A program made the translations under genes and the position numbers. A stretch of 64,000 nucleotides of DNA, taken from contig OX393582.1 in the NCBI GenBank assembly GCA_947652605.1, positions 7,836,544-7,900,543 on the forward strand, in the 5' to 3' direction. Below the pieces are notes generated by a model. It was not told where the DNA came from, did not search any database, and saw only the letters and a list, made by a program, of their open reading frames with translations. Within the stretch, counting starts at the first letter, position 1; the number at the start of each line of letters is the position of its first letter. Below, piece by piece: positions 11,786 through 23,242 of this stretch. The DNA is from Elmis aenea. Lineage: Eukaryota; Arthropoda; Insecta; Coleoptera; Elmidae.

Positions 11786-13189
11786 CAGGGATGGAAAACG
11801 TAACGTAACGATACCCGATAACGTTATAATAACGATTCAACTATAATTTTTTATACAATAACGTAACGATATTTTTATAACGTTATATAACGTTATAATA
11901 ACCGATAACGTTTCGTTAAAAGTTATTTTGTATCGTTATTCTCTATAAATTAAATTTTTATATGGCGATCTTTTAATTTTCAGAAGATATAATATTTTGT
12001 TTGTATTTTAGAAATTAAAATGAAAATAAAATATCTCAACCTCAACGTAATTTTGTAGGTACTACTTTTTAAATTTACATTTACAGATCCCAAAAGAAAT
12101 TTCAGAGTTACAAATAAAAATTATTTTTATACAGCATGTCTCTTAAATAATGCGAAAAAAATCGGGAGGTGATACTTGATCGAAAATGAAGAGGGGTCTT
12201 TCATATTTTATTTTTCTTTAGGATCTCCTTTCGGAGTTACACCCCCCTAAAAAGGATCGGTAAAATTGGGTTTTTATTTTAATTCCCAAATTTGGATAAA
12301 TGTGGGAGATTTATACTTATAAAAAGGTTTCCCATAGTAATATTTTTAATAATCTCCCACCTTCACAGGAGGCTGAAAACTGCGACCCTTGTTGGTTTTT
12401 TTATCAGGACTTTTTGGTGGGTTGAAATCTAGCAATTTTAAATTTTCTTTAAAAACTTGATTTATTTAGAAGTTTTTTTTCTTCTTCTGTAACTACAGTT
12501 TTTGAGTAAATTATATGAATAAACATGAACCATCAAATATTCCAATATAAAACGATATTGGATAGAAGTGAAGGGTGTAATTCATTTTGACGTTTACGCG
12601 GCGACAACGCTAAAACGCCCGTCAATTCTACCCAATATGATCATAAACATCACTGTAAGATTTACGAGAAAAACTAAAGAACAAAAAAAGGTTCTAAATA
12701 AATGAAACTAACAAAATTTTTTTTTTGCAAAATTTCAACTCACCAAAAAGTTCTGATTAAAAAACCAACAGGGGTCGCACTTATCAGCCCCCTATGAAGG
12801 TGGAAGATGATTGAAAATAATACTATGGGAAACCTTTTAATAAGTATAAAACATCTACCAAATATCATTCTCCTACATTTATCTAAATTTGAGAAATAAG
12901 TTAAAACCTAATTTTATCGCTCCCCTTTAGGGGCGTGTAACTCCGAAAGGAGACGTCTAAGAAAAAATTGTTATATAAAAGACCCCACTTTATTTTCAAT
13001 AAGGAATCACCTTCCTTTTTTCGCATTATTTAAGAAACACCCTGTATATCATAATTTATGTAACGTTATTTAACGTTATATAACATAACAATTCATTTTT
13101 TAACGTTATTTATAACGTTATGTAACGAAAACAAATAATAAATAACGTTATACAATAACGTAACGATTTAAAACGTTATTCCATCCCTG
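11786..13189. mobile_element. hAT-type element with TAACGTTA subterminal repeats
   Basis: Termini are CAGGGATGGAAAACG and, inverted, CAGGGATGGAATAACG. A perfect 8-bp direct repeat GTTTATAA flanks the element (11778-11785 and 13190-13197), diagnostic of hAT insertion. Both subterminal regions are packed with AACGTTA-type palindromes, plausible transposase-binding repeats. No transposase is present. The middle is occupied by a foldback element at 12132-13044; without it the hAT element is about 490 bp. Confidence 0.88.
12132..13044. mobile_element. Foldback element F, copy 1 (913 bp), innermost of three nested elements
   Basis: The right end, inverted, reads CAGGGTGTTTCTTAAATAAT. The left end is the same apart from CAGCATGT at its start. 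TA lies at 12130-12131 and 13045-13046. Arms of about 420 bp mirror each other around 12580. Shared landmarks are ggtcgca with the ccaacagggg complement, ggagttaca, and ttcccatagtaat. There is no coding capacity. Relatives: 25816-26813 and the window end from 63907. Confidence 0.82.
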
Positions 13190-13447
13190 GTTTATAATAC
13201 GACACTCTGTTCTACCAAAATGTCTTTGCTTAAATTCTGGTTCCACGCATTTTGCAAACATTGTGTTTTATACAGTGTGCACAATGTTTAATATAAGTAA
13301 GTGTTTATGGTGTGTTAACTAAAATATAAATACAGAAAATATTTCAAATTGGGACCGTAGTAACTTAAATTGAACATTTATAAAAATATTTCTAGTGATA
13401 ACTAAAATGTATGTAATAATAATTCAAAAACAAAATTTAACAGCCGA

Positions 13448-13558
13448 TTACAATAAATGTTCAACATGACGACCATCCTCTTAAATACACATTGTGATCC
13501 TCTTTTCAAGTGAACGCCTTACATTACGCAACATATTAGGAGTGATTGTCTCAAAAGT
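13448..13558 (-). pseudogene. C-terminal fragment of a Tc1/mariner (IS630) superfamily transposase
   Basis: Reading the minus strand through the loop of the palindrome gives about 36 codons. They include FETITPNMLRNVRRSLEKRI, then TMCI, an in-frame stop (13481-13483), EDGRHVEHLL and a terminal stop (13448-13450). The pattern I-T-P-x-M-L-R-x-V then R-H-x-E-H-L-stop is the usual carboxy end of a group of insect IS630/mariner-like transposases. That match is from knowledge of the family, not from a search. No catalytic residue is included. Confidence 0.6.
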
Positions 13559-14565
13559 TTTTGAATTATTATTACATACATTTTAGTTATCACTGGAAAT
13601 ATTTTTATAAATGTACAATTAAAGTTACTACGGTCCCAATTTGAAATATTTTCTGTGTATTTATATTTTAGTTAAGACACCATAAACACTTACCTTCATT
13701 TTGGTAGAACCGAGAGTCGTATCATAAAAAAAAATAGTTTATATGAGTTACTAATCATCTTATCATACTGGTCCAATAAATAAATGCATAAATAATTGTA
13801 AGAAATCTCGATTTAAACGTGAGATTGCTCTTCACTATAAAAAAATGTTAAAAATGCGTAGGCAAAAGATAAAACTAAACCTTTCTTGTTTTTTCGTTCA
13901 ATTGTTTCAAATTACCGCTGTCTACCTTCGTAGCCTACTCGAAAATATTACATTGCCCTAATAATTAACAATAAAATCGCGATATGTCGGAAAATATCAA
14001 TTTTAGGTATAAAACAGTATTAATGTTTTCGAAAGAGAATTAAATTTTCTATAAGACGGTGTAAAAAAATATAAGGGGTTGTATTTAAAAAAAATGAGTT
14101 ATCGATGTTTAAAGTTTCACAAGTTTGACCAAGCGTAAAAAACGCCCTGTATAATATTTTAAAAATGTAGGTGGTGCAAAGTGTTACATAATCTATTGTC
14201 AATCTTATCTCCAAGCGAATTTCTTCAGACTTCTCAAAGTTTTTAAATGTTGAAAATTTTTGAAAATACTGTATTTTCATGAAAATGCGATTTTCACGAG
14301 AACGGTTAACTTTAGACCCATATGACCTTATACATTTTTTTAATTAAATTTAAAGAGAAATCCAAAAATGCAAAAATATACAGGGTGTTCCATAAGAAAA
14401 AGTATAACTTTGATATGCCACTCTTTTTTGGAGCACTCTGTATGTTTGAAAATATTTTTAAAATGTAGCCCTTATTGACTTACATAATCTAACAGCGACA
14501 GAAATTGGAAAATATAAAGCGTTTCTCCATAAAACTCCGACGCGTCCGTCGTGACTCACCCTGTA

Positions 14566-15543
14566 TAAAACTCAAATATAAAAATTGGTGCCCTGTCAGT
14601 CGACGTTATCTACAAGATTAATAAAAACACAAGACATTTTCAAGCTTAGCACGTATAATCCCCTGCAAAACTCCGTATTATGATAAAAATAACATCGCGG
14701 TTTCGCAGCAGTTTCGCAAATATTTTCGCTACCATATTTAAAAATTCATTACAAAAGTTTTTATGTGTTTAGGCCGCGTCCGCCTCCTAAAAACACAGCC
14801 GACAAACCAGCTCGCGTTGCATTATTGAATGTAGTCGGAGTTAATGCAATATTATGTAGTACCGGGTTTTAGTGTGGAGTTTCGAACACACATTTATGGC
14901 GATTCAAAATTACATCACGTCTGTAAACCCTGATATCCCTTATCATCGTTTAAATTCGTAAAGGCAATATTAATCCCGGCACCCTAAAACGGGACTGCAA
15001 CAGCCGGGGTGAATTAATTGCAATGGCAAAAAACTGAATTCATTATATTCAAACCTTTAGTACAACGAACGACCTGGAGTCGATTTTTTTAAAGATCTAT
15101 ACGGCATAAAAAACACAAGCATGTTGCTGGATAAGTTTTAAAATACTGCAAGTTTCATGTTTTTCATCGAAAACAAACTCTATGAGTTGGGCAAGGGTAG
15201 TAGAAGTTCACTATGCCTTTAAACCCCCTTGCCATTACTGGCTGGTATGTGATATACATAAATCTCTATTTATATTTTCATATTAGCAATGTAGCTATTT
15301 GAGGAATACCATGAATTCTAATCGTATTCAGTGACAAAAATATGAATACTTTTTTAGTTACATTCTCTTTGGTTTTCTGTTGTTTAACTTCATTGGAGAA
15401 CAAGATAGGCACATGATACACTTTAAAAGGTAGAAAGCTCTTATATTAAATATAATACACATCGTAGAATTAAATTTATCGAATGTTATTAGTCTGCTCT
15501 TATTGTAAAAACCTCGATATGTAATGACAAAAAACCTTTTAAT
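14566..15543. other. Intergenic DNA, nothing recognised
   Basis: Slightly less AT-rich around 14770-15010 but without a readable coding segment or repeat terminus. Confidence 0.4.
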
Positions 15544-16891
15544 CAGAAATGGGAAGTCGGCAGAAAAATAACCGACTTCTAAGTCGGTATTTTTTAAAAC
15601 CGACTCCGACTCTTTTCATTAAAAGAACGTAATTGGTATATATTTCCTACAGTAAAAGTTGGTTGTTCTTTTTTCGTTCCTACGTGTATTTTATAATGGT
15701 GAACAGAGTTTATTTTCGTATGTTTACTAAATGATGAAGAAAATGTAAAGAAATTTAGTTTTTCAACATAAAAATATAAAATTTTTAACCACTCTGTTAT
15801 ACCGCGGTTATCGTATAACGCGGGTTTGCGAGGTTGTATCCGACCCGCGTTATAGGCGACTTTCACTGTACCTATTTGGTATTTTACTAAAAGTAATATA
15901 ATACTGTAATCGTATACTAGGACTATTAAATATAAAATATCAACTTATTATAAGTTTATAATAACCATGCAAAATACTTGATTTAGCCCAAAATTTTTTG
16001 GTAAAATGAAAAGGTATTTGTTTTTAATATTTTGTTTTATAACACACTTGTAAAAAAAGCTGAAGAAATAATAACAATCAGAGATAGGTACGCAATAAAC
16101 AAAATAAAGCAAATTCAGTTTCGCTCCATTATCACACTTAATTTTGACAGAAACTCGACAGATGTAGTTAATTTTCGATATCAAAAATTATGAATTTTTT
16201 GTACTTGTATTGTGCACAAAATTTAGCAGAATTTGTACTCAATCTACGGGAGATTTGTGGTAATCTTATAAAACTAAAATAATAATAAATATTATGGACA
16301 CGTTAGCCTCCATTACTGCACAAATGGGTGCCAATTCACAAAACTTCTGCAGGACACCCCTCGTTACACATTGACATTGTAACTATTAATTTCTTATTTA
16401 CTAGGGTTAAATAAACAAAAGTAAATTACTCATTAGACAAGTTTTAACTTTAGAACCATATTTCTATGTACCATGACCTTAAAAATAACCTTCAAAATAA
16501 AGGCACTATCGGCTTTTGAAAACTTGTAAATGTTAACACGGGTTAAGATTTGGTTGACTACAGAACTAACCCTACCGTGTATCACACGAATCATGCGTTT
16601 TGTATTCTTGTGCTCTCTATAAACCTTATCTAGGCAAATATTTTTTGTAAATAAAAATTGGATGTTCACAGACAAAACTAGTAGGTTACTTTAATCGTTC
16701 CCGTTTCCGTTAAAAAATAAATCGATTGACATCGTTATTTTGTTCTTGTTTTAATTTTTTTATTCTGTTCTTGTTTTAATTTTTTTATTCTGTTCTTATT
16801 CTGAAAAAAAGAACCAAGTCCAAAAGAGTTGGAAGTCGGTAGTTTTTCCGACTCCCGACTTCTCAAAAAGCTCCTGACTTCCCCATCTCTG
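15544..16891. mobile_element. hAT-like non-autonomous element (1348 bp)
   Basis: Ends are CAGAAATGGGAAGTCGG and, inverted, CAGAGATGGGGAAGTCAGG. The subterminal regions carry repeated aagtcgg/ccgactt motifs on both sides (15552-15612 and 16828-16880). The 8-bp flanks CTTTTAAT (15536-15543) and CTTTTATT (16892-16899) match at seven of eight positions, as expected of an aged hAT duplication. Inner frames on the minus strand (15594-15866, 15948-16184, 16433-16675) show no transposase motif. The interior origin is unknown. Confidence 0.75.
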
Positions 16892-16899
16892 CTTTTATT

Positions 16900-18347
16900 A
16901 GCTGAGTAGATTGAAGCACTTTAATATCTCAACTATTCGTAACGAAGTCCTCATATTTTATTGTGAAAAAATGCACATTACAGAGCACTAAAAATTTAGT
17001 AGCTTTGCGATGCTTGAATTATTTAAGTGAGTGTTTCTCAAGCTTTATGTATTTGCGTCCCCCTTTTTTGCAGCAAAATTTATTGCGCCCCCCCTTTCCA
17101 AATAAATTGTTATTGCGCCTCCTACCTCTTGTCCTGCCAAAATACTCTATTTGTTTGCATATTTTAACTGTCTTTGGACTGAGAATACTATTTTAAAAAT
17201 TAGTATTTTTGTTGGCACCTCTTTTTGCTAACTTAACTTAATGACATGGTAATGTTGTAGAGGAAATAACAGATCTAGATACAATTATGGTTCACAAGTT
17301 CACACAGAACTGGCAGCCAATCAGACTTGTTCTGTACGCCACATGAAAAATGTAATGGTAATTTTAACTTCTAATGACTTTGCAATCCCTTTCTGGAATT
17401 TTGTACAACTGTAATGGTTTTTAAAGCTCTGGAGACAGGCACTGTCATAATTTTGGATAGTTTTGTGTTTGAGGACTAACGTGCAGAAATGAATGGCCGA
17501 AAATTCGCTAATATTTGGAGTACACTGTGGATACAAAACACAAACATACAAATTTAAATATGAGATGTTAAAAAGTACGAGTATTTTGGTGAAAATAATA
17601 TTGTTTCACCATGAAATTTTAAATTTAAAACCAGAAAAACGTTACTTATTTATAAACAAATACAAAATGGTTTTATATTTACAAAGTTTGCTTGATTTTA
17701 GTGTGGAAATATAACTTTAAAGACAAGTTTTACAACACTCTTTACATATATAATAATTGTATTTTCTCAATTAATAAATAAAGGCCACTAATTCCACCTT
17801 TTGCTCTCTGCAAGCTTAATTAATTTTGCTAACCACCGCTTAATTCCCTTATTTATCGGCAGAGTAATAAGCGAACGTATGTTGTAATAATTAAGTATGT
17901 AACATTTTCAAATTGCCTGTATTAATAAAGCCAATAATATATGCGCGAGACTGTTGAAAGTGATAGTTTTTGATTATAAAATCGTTTAACCGAATGTTTT
18001 GGACAAGTTGCCCTTACAACAGACGCATTTGCGGCATTTTAATCCGTTCTAGGTTCAGATTACGCGAGGAACTCGCATTTTTACCATATATGGGTCGGTA
18101 ATGCGTTCATATTACCGACAATATCGGTCGGTGCTGTGAAAGATAACAATTTTAGGTATTTATTGTATTAGTTTTCACGTAGCTGGAAATTTTTGAATTT
18201 AATTAGGTTCTTGCATTTTTACTTTTAACAATTTTTAATTAGCGACAACTTACAAAGCTTTTGATGCATTTTAGAATTATGTTTAATAGGACACAGTCTT
18301 TTAAAAGTAAAAAAAAAAAGTCAAACACTCTAAGAAAATCAGTCAAA
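16900..18347. other. Intergenic DNA with a small hAT-like fragment
   Basis: Near 17025-17115 a gtgtttctcaagc start followed by gcgtccccc and gcgcccccc runs resembles one end of the hAT MITEs with CAGTGTTTCTC ends. It has no partner end or target duplication. The rest, including frames at 17321-17551 (-) and 17493-17714 (+), shows nothing recognisable. Confidence 0.35.
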
Positions 18348-18700
18348 AGGCCTCTACTCATTATTCAACTTGTCGGAGCCGACAGTCGGAAGGAACTCCG
18401 TGTTGGGTGTTGTCTACACATCTCCCGACCAGTCCAACCAACATAGCATAAACGTCATAACTTTTTTTTGTTATTTTGGCTCTGATGCCATTTTGTGGAT
18501 AACAAATTTATAAATAGCGTTAAATTTTCGGTTTAATAGTCCTTATCTAGAGGAATGTGGTGGGGCGGTTGGCTTGTTGGATGGTCTGGCCACCCGACCG
18601 TTCCAACTGTCGTGTTGGTTGGGTGAGAGACTACACATTAAACAATTTATCGGAATGGTCGGTCGGTTGTCTCGACAAATTGGTTGGTGAGTAGAGGTCT
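18348..18700. mobile_element. MITE with AGRCCTCTACTCA inverted ends (353 bp)
   Basis: Left end AGGCCTCTACTCATT and right end, inverted, AGACCTCTACTCACC. The match continues imperfectly for about 90 bp (aacttgtcg/aatttgtcg and gtctacacatctc/tgtagtctctcac landmarks). The element is unusually GC- and TTGG-rich for this window. No clear target duplication; both flanks have an AAA. Superfamily unknown. Confidence 0.6.
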
Positions 18701-19121
18701 AAACACGAATGCAATTAACAACAAAAATTAGTCCAAAAAATATATAAAAACTGGTAGTTATTGACATTCATACTCATCAGCTTCCTAACCTTACATTTTA
18801 CAATCGAAGAAGGTTTTGCAGACCATAAACGCAAATTCCAAGCAAAAATATGTAATAAAAAGTCGGCAAGAATATAACATTTGCTGTACGTATATTTCCA
18901 TTCATACAGCCAGAGATGCGCAAGCTATACCAGTCTATACCAACAGTGGCCAAACTGTGGCTCGCGAGCCGCATGTGGCTCAACTAATACATAAAAAATA
19001 TTTGCTATTTTTTAAGATCTTTGAATCTTGTAAATACACCGGAGCGACAGAAGATGGTTCGTTCGGTCCTTCGATTCGACCCGGTCCAAACTTCGAAACC
19101 CATGTAATGTGCAGACTCAAT
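18701..19121. other. Intergenic DNA with a hAT-end-like fragment
   Basis: At about 18942-18980 the sequence cagtggccaaactgtggctc followed by gcgagccgc resembles the 5' end of common hAT MITEs. The partner end was not found. Otherwise nothing was recognised. Confidence 0.35.
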
Positions 19122-19601
19122 AGTTTTGTCGCAACAAGCGATTTAAAACCAATTCATGATAGTACATGAACTGGTTTATTCGCATGCGTGAACTGTGTAC
19201 TAATAAATGTATTGGTCAGTATTAGCCGTTGTTGGAACGCTTTTATGACTGGCCCAACTGTGAATAACATTTGTGTCTATTGCGTTCATAGAAATGTGCG
19301 CATCGCATGGGTAAACACCTTAAAAATCCAGTACTAAATGGGATTGGGAGAGCAATGCAGCTACCAGGCTCGTTAGTTATGAACAGCGCATGCGTGTAAA
19401 AATCCCAGCGCTAGTAGATGCCTTCATTCACGTACTGTTTCGACCGTACACTGACTAGTTCATGTATTAATTTTGTAACAGATGAAACAGCCGACTAAAC
19501 CGTCCGGTGAACTATCAGAGACTGTGATGGAACGCAATATCGATACTGCGCAGAATCCTGATAGTACATTGGATCGCACATAGCCTTGTTGGAACAAACC
19601 T
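19122..19601 (+). mobile_element. MITE family A, copy 2 (480 bp)
   Basis: Full-length relative of 7731-8207 in the same orientation. The left terminus is mutated (AGTTTTGTCGCAACAAG) while the right is intact (CTTGTTGGAACAAACCT). The 3-bp flanks are AAT and TAT and do not match, so one flank has mutated or recombined. Confidence 0.8.
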
Positions 19602-19604
19602 TAT

Positions 19605-20731
19605 ACTACCCTAACCGGTGAGTTTAGGTACAGAGAAGGATTGGCTGGACGCTTTTTTTGTTTGCGAATCGGCTAATGAGATGCTTAATTCAGTGAATGT
19701 ATCTTTACAGATACATTGCGCCTGACGTAGGGTTAGCATTAAAGCAAATAATATTAAAAAATAACGCACAACTGACATTTTTTAGTCGTGAAATCGATTA
19801 CATATTAGATAGGTACAAGTGTTGCCACTCCAATAACATTTTATCGACAAAGTTTCAACTCTATTAATTTATAAATCAATCGTGGTTGAATATGGATTAT
19901 ATTTATCGTCCGCAGTTGGTCGTTGCAATTTTTTCTTGCACTGATTTTAACATTTAAACAATAGAATACTGATTGTTTTTGTTGTCACACTGACAATTTG
20001 ATGACCACACGTTTAAAATCCACGCGAATGTAGCAAAATTCCCCAAGACAAAGTTGCCTTAGCGCGATTTAATATGATTCATTGAAAATTTCGTAAATTT
20101 TTCTCATATAACTCAGCAGAAATTTATGCACGGCGACATTCTTTTGTAAAACATCTGTCGCTCGATTCTTAAAAAGTTGAACATAAGCAGATCTCATTTA
20201 GGAATGGCGTTAGTTGATCCTTTATTTCATGTGAAGGTTTCAGGTAAAGGCAATTTGGCCTTTATTATCCCTTTGTAGCATAACGATTCAATTTGGGTAG
20301 TAGTTTAAACGATAGATAAATTATAGTAATAAAAAAATGTAGTGTTCATAAAAAATACCATAAAAATAAAAAAAATGTGAGTAAATTTTATGGTTCATCT
20401 CGATGCTGTATTGCAAACTTGTAAATAAAAATACAGGGACACTAAAAAAGTTTGTTCAATGTATGAAATTACTTTATTGATTGAAATAGACCAAAAAAAA
20501 AGCACAGTTCGAATAAAAACAACTAATTTACGTTAATATTTTATTTATTTGCGTCAATCATTGATGTAATATGAAGTTAGTATAATTTAAAATTACTTAA
20601 GATTGCTAGTTGTGAAGAAAAATGAGCTTAATAGGTACTGGTACCTATTATATTTCTACAAAAAATTCTTCACAAGAACATTAGTTATTATTTATAAAAA
20701 ATTTAACACAGGGTGTTGACTGAGAATATTG
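19605..20731. other. Intergenic DNA, nothing recognised
   Basis: No repeat ends or coding similarity. A short palindrome, ggtactggtacc, lies at about 20634. Confidence 0.4.
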
Positions 20732-20733
20732 TA

Positions 20734-21348
20734 CAGGGTGGTCCAAATTCGATAGAATTACATGGGTATCTCGCTTAATAGTCAAGATAGAGAAACGGTT
20801 AAATTACCAAATATGTGCAGTTTTTTGGGACAAACTCAGAAACGTTTTGAAAAATATTCTATCATTTCCGGTTTTTGAGTTATTAAAAAAAACTGTTTTT
20901 TTTTGTTATATTTATAGTCTGTCATATCTCCTTTATTGTTTTAAATATCGAAAAAGTTTATGAAGATTATTTTTAGATATTTTTATGTACATTTTGATAG
21001 TACTACAACAAAATTTTTACGCTCGTCGTTAAAGAGTTAGGACACAAACTCACCTTTTTTTATATGGAAGCTATAGCTATTTAAATTTCCTATTTTTTTC
21101 GTTTCCAAATATATAAGGGTTGATGTATTTATTTTAAATAATACAAAGGTTTTTTATTTTTTTTAAAGATGAGAAACAAAAAGTAGGCTCTGAAAAAAAA
21201 ACAAGAAAAACCGGAAATGATAGGACATATTTGAGAACTGTTCTGAGTTTGTCTCAAAAAACTGCAAGTTTTTGGTAATTTAACCGTTTCTCTATCTTGA
21301 CTATTAAGCGAGATACCCATGTAATCCCATTGAATTTGGACCACACTG
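20734..21348. mobile_element. Foldback element G, copy 1 (615 bp), TA-flanked
   Basis: The left arm starts CAGGGTGGTCCAAATTCGAT. The right arm, inverted, reads CAGTGTGGTCCAAATTCAAT. TA lies at 20732-20733 and 21349-21350. The arms mirror each other for about 180 bp (acatgggtatctcgcttaat, gagaaacggttaaattacc, aaccggaaatgata complement), leaving a unique middle of about 240 bp. No coding capacity. The 74-codon minus frame at 21129-21353 is a by-product of the arm. Confidence 0.8.
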
Positions 21349-21350
21349 TA

Positions 21351-22150
21351 CATAGGACTTTACCATGCAAAATTAAATAGCTGCAAATATTGGCTCCCCT
21401 GATTTTTACAACAAAAAAGTAAATATAAAAGTTGTTTAGAATAAAAAACTACGTAAGATTCTTGACTTGCATTTTCAATTTTGTTAGCGTTTCCACAACC
21501 TTTGGGAAAACTTAAAAAATATTGCGGTATTTGAAATTTTTATAAGTAGTTTTCACTTTGCCACTATTATTTGAAGTTTTTATTACACAAACATGAAATA
21601 AGCGCTATTATATCTTGCACGAAGGTAATTTTATTGTGATCTAAATTTTAAAAGTGCTTGTTGCAGCATTATTATTCGGAAAATAACAGTGTTAAAAAAA
21701 AGTTTCCACGTTGGGACGCCACAAAGACATTTATTTAAAAGGGCGTATCTCTTGAACCGTTAGTAATATCTGGGTTCTGTTTGTTGCCAAAACTTCGCTA
21801 ATATTTTGTTACAATTTCGTCTTGATACAGTAGTGACCTATTTACAAATATAAAAAAGTTCTAGCATGTGACATTTTATGCTGCACGCGCTTTCCAAAAT
21901 TTGCGAGGTCGCGCTTTAAACTTATTTGACAAAGTTTGTAAATCTCGTGAAAAATAATTTTTCACACAGTGCGATTGGGCCAATAATCTAAAAAAAATAA
22001 TCGCTGAGATACGATCATAAATACGGAAATTATTAAGTTTTACGTACAAAAAATTTAAAAACGCACATTTCTAAAAATTTACAGTTTTTTTTTTCCGGCA
22101 ACACTGCACTACTTAAGAGCCCCTGAAATTCGGATCCGGAGATAATTCTG
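21351..22150. other. Intergenic DNA, nothing recognised
   Basis: Phrases such as 'gggcgtatctcttgaaccgt' near 21742 resemble conserved pieces of insect repeats but have no termini here. Confidence 0.35.
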
Positions 22151-22243
22151 CTAAGGATGCATATTGTTAACTTACCGGTAAATCATATTATTATATATAT
22201 TTATATTATATTGTTTTTTTTTAGATTTTTTGCGGTTACTAAC

Positions 22244-22357
22244 ATTTTTAATGTAGTTTTCGGAGTTTATCCGCGTCTCCCCTATAGTGAGAGCTTGCCG
22301 AAACGTCGAGCCAATTTAAATATTACCCGGATAAACTCCGAAAACCATATTAAAAAT
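22244..22357. repeat. 114-bp hairpin with 30-bp arms inside the hAT element
   Basis: Arms at 22244-22273 and 22328-22357 share the block ttttcggagtttatccg and its complement, with atttttaat on the outer side. The loop contains gcttgccgaaacgtcgagc. The GAAACGTC motif also occurs in the 3' region of the Penelope-like element (about 53755), where hammerhead ribozymes are known in some Penelope-like elements. No canonical CTGATGA is present, so a ribozyme cannot be claimed. Confidence 0.55.
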
Positions 22358-22705
22358 AAATATATTTATATACATTTATTTATTATGGAACTGATTGAGA
22401 TAGTTGAAGCCTAAACTATCCCAATTAGTTTCATACAATATATTAGTTAACAGCCATTAACGAATCTAATATATTTTTATGTAATATTAATATAACACAA
22501 TATAAAATGACAATATATAATATATAAAATAAAAATATTACAAAAAATATTATTAAGCATTACAAAAAACACATGAAAATAAAACTATTCTGAACATAAT
22601 ATATAAAATGATTTAACATAATATACCTATGTTGTCAAACTATTACCAATATTTTTTATTTTAAACTTTTCTTAAAAAATAACCACGTAGAAAATATAAT
22701 TTATC

Positions 22706-22935
22706 TTAACTATCGTCTCCTAATTGCGACCTAATTTTTGTACAAAATAATCCAGCCGCGGAAAAAGCTTTTTCGGATTCTACTACACTTGTTGGTCGTG
22801 TAGTAAGTAAACAATCAAACAATCATATGCCATTTGTATGCTTTCCCCTTATTTTTTCTCTTTGAAAATACTTCAATTTTTTTTCTATTATTTGATTTAG
22901 ATTTTTATCATGATTAGAAAGATATTGAAAATTAC
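22706..22935 (-). pseudogene. hAT transposase C-terminal dimerisation fragment
   Basis: The minus strand reads RPTSVVESEKAFSAAGLF followed by CTKIRSQLGDDS and a stop at 22706-22708. The S-x-x-S-E-K/R-A-F-S-A-A-G core is the hallmark of the hAT C-terminal dimerisation domain. Upstream the frame continues (NHDKNLNQIIEKKLKYFQRE) with one in-frame stop, then runs into the 5' terminal repeat region. The RNase-H-like catalytic domain is missing. It cannot act as a transposase. Confidence 0.85.
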
Positions 22936-23242
22936 CGGAATTACCGGTAAAAAACTGGCAAATTACCGGTTAAATTTGAAAAGCATTTTTTGCGATTTAT
23001 TACAATCCCTAGTCGTGTAGTGAGTAAACAATCATATGCCATTTGTATGATTTCCCCTTTTTTTCTCTTTGAAAATACGTCAATTTTTTTTCGATTATTT
23101 GATTTAAATTTTTGTCATGATTAAAAAGATATTGTAAAATTACCGGAATTACCGGTAAAAAACTGGAAAATTACCGGTAACATTTGAAGAGCATTTTTTG
23201 CGATTTACCGGTAAACCGGTTTACCGGTATTACAATGCCTAG
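22796..23242. repeat. Tandem duplication, two units of about 217 and 230 bp
   Basis: Unit 1 (22796-23012) and unit 2 (23013-23242) both begin tcgtgtagt and end ttacaatSCCTAG. They share catatgccatttgtatg, tctctttgaaaatac and the accggtaa cluster. Unit 2 has extra accggt copies near its end. The units have diverged by roughly ten or more substitutions, so the duplication is not recent. Confidence 0.8.

Larger units (their letters stand above)
10938..14563. mobile_element. 3.6-kb palindromic TA-flanked element (foldback of a Tc1/mariner-type end)
   Basis: Both ends carry CAGGGTGAGTCACGACRGACG as an inverted repeat, with TA on each side (10936-10937 and 14564-14565). The two arms are nearly complete mirror images: the left arm is 10938-11785 plus 13198-13430, the right arm 13557-14563. 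They meet at a 126-bp loop (13431-13556) where symmetry stops abruptly after caaaaac. Each arm contains the same 86-codon chance frame (11221-11481 and mirrored 14020-14280). The left arm has about 70 extra bases near 13223-13293. The loop encodes the end of a Tc1/mariner-type transposase. A simple reading is that the 3' end of an autonomous element was copied in inverted orientation, giving a non-autonomous foldback. A hAT element is inserted in the left arm. Confidence 0.85.
22151..23242 (-). mobile_element. Internally deleted hAT transposon with duplicated 5' terminus
   Basis: On the minus strand the element begins CTAGGCATTGTAATACCGGT, followed by a subterminal region rich in ACCGGTAA. 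It joins directly to the last part of a hAT transposase (22706-22935), and ends with another ACCGGTAA block and a degenerate copy of the terminus near 22151. Almost the whole coding region is therefore missing. The 5' part is duplicated in tandem (22796-23012 and 23013-23242); the first unit ends ttacaatccctag, a second copy of the terminus. No clear 8-bp duplication was found. The left boundary is uncertain. Confidence 0.6.

Noticed and set aside
22270..22330. Functional hammerhead ribozyme
   Set aside because: GAAACGTC is present, but no CTGATGA, proper stem II or cleavage triplet could be placed.
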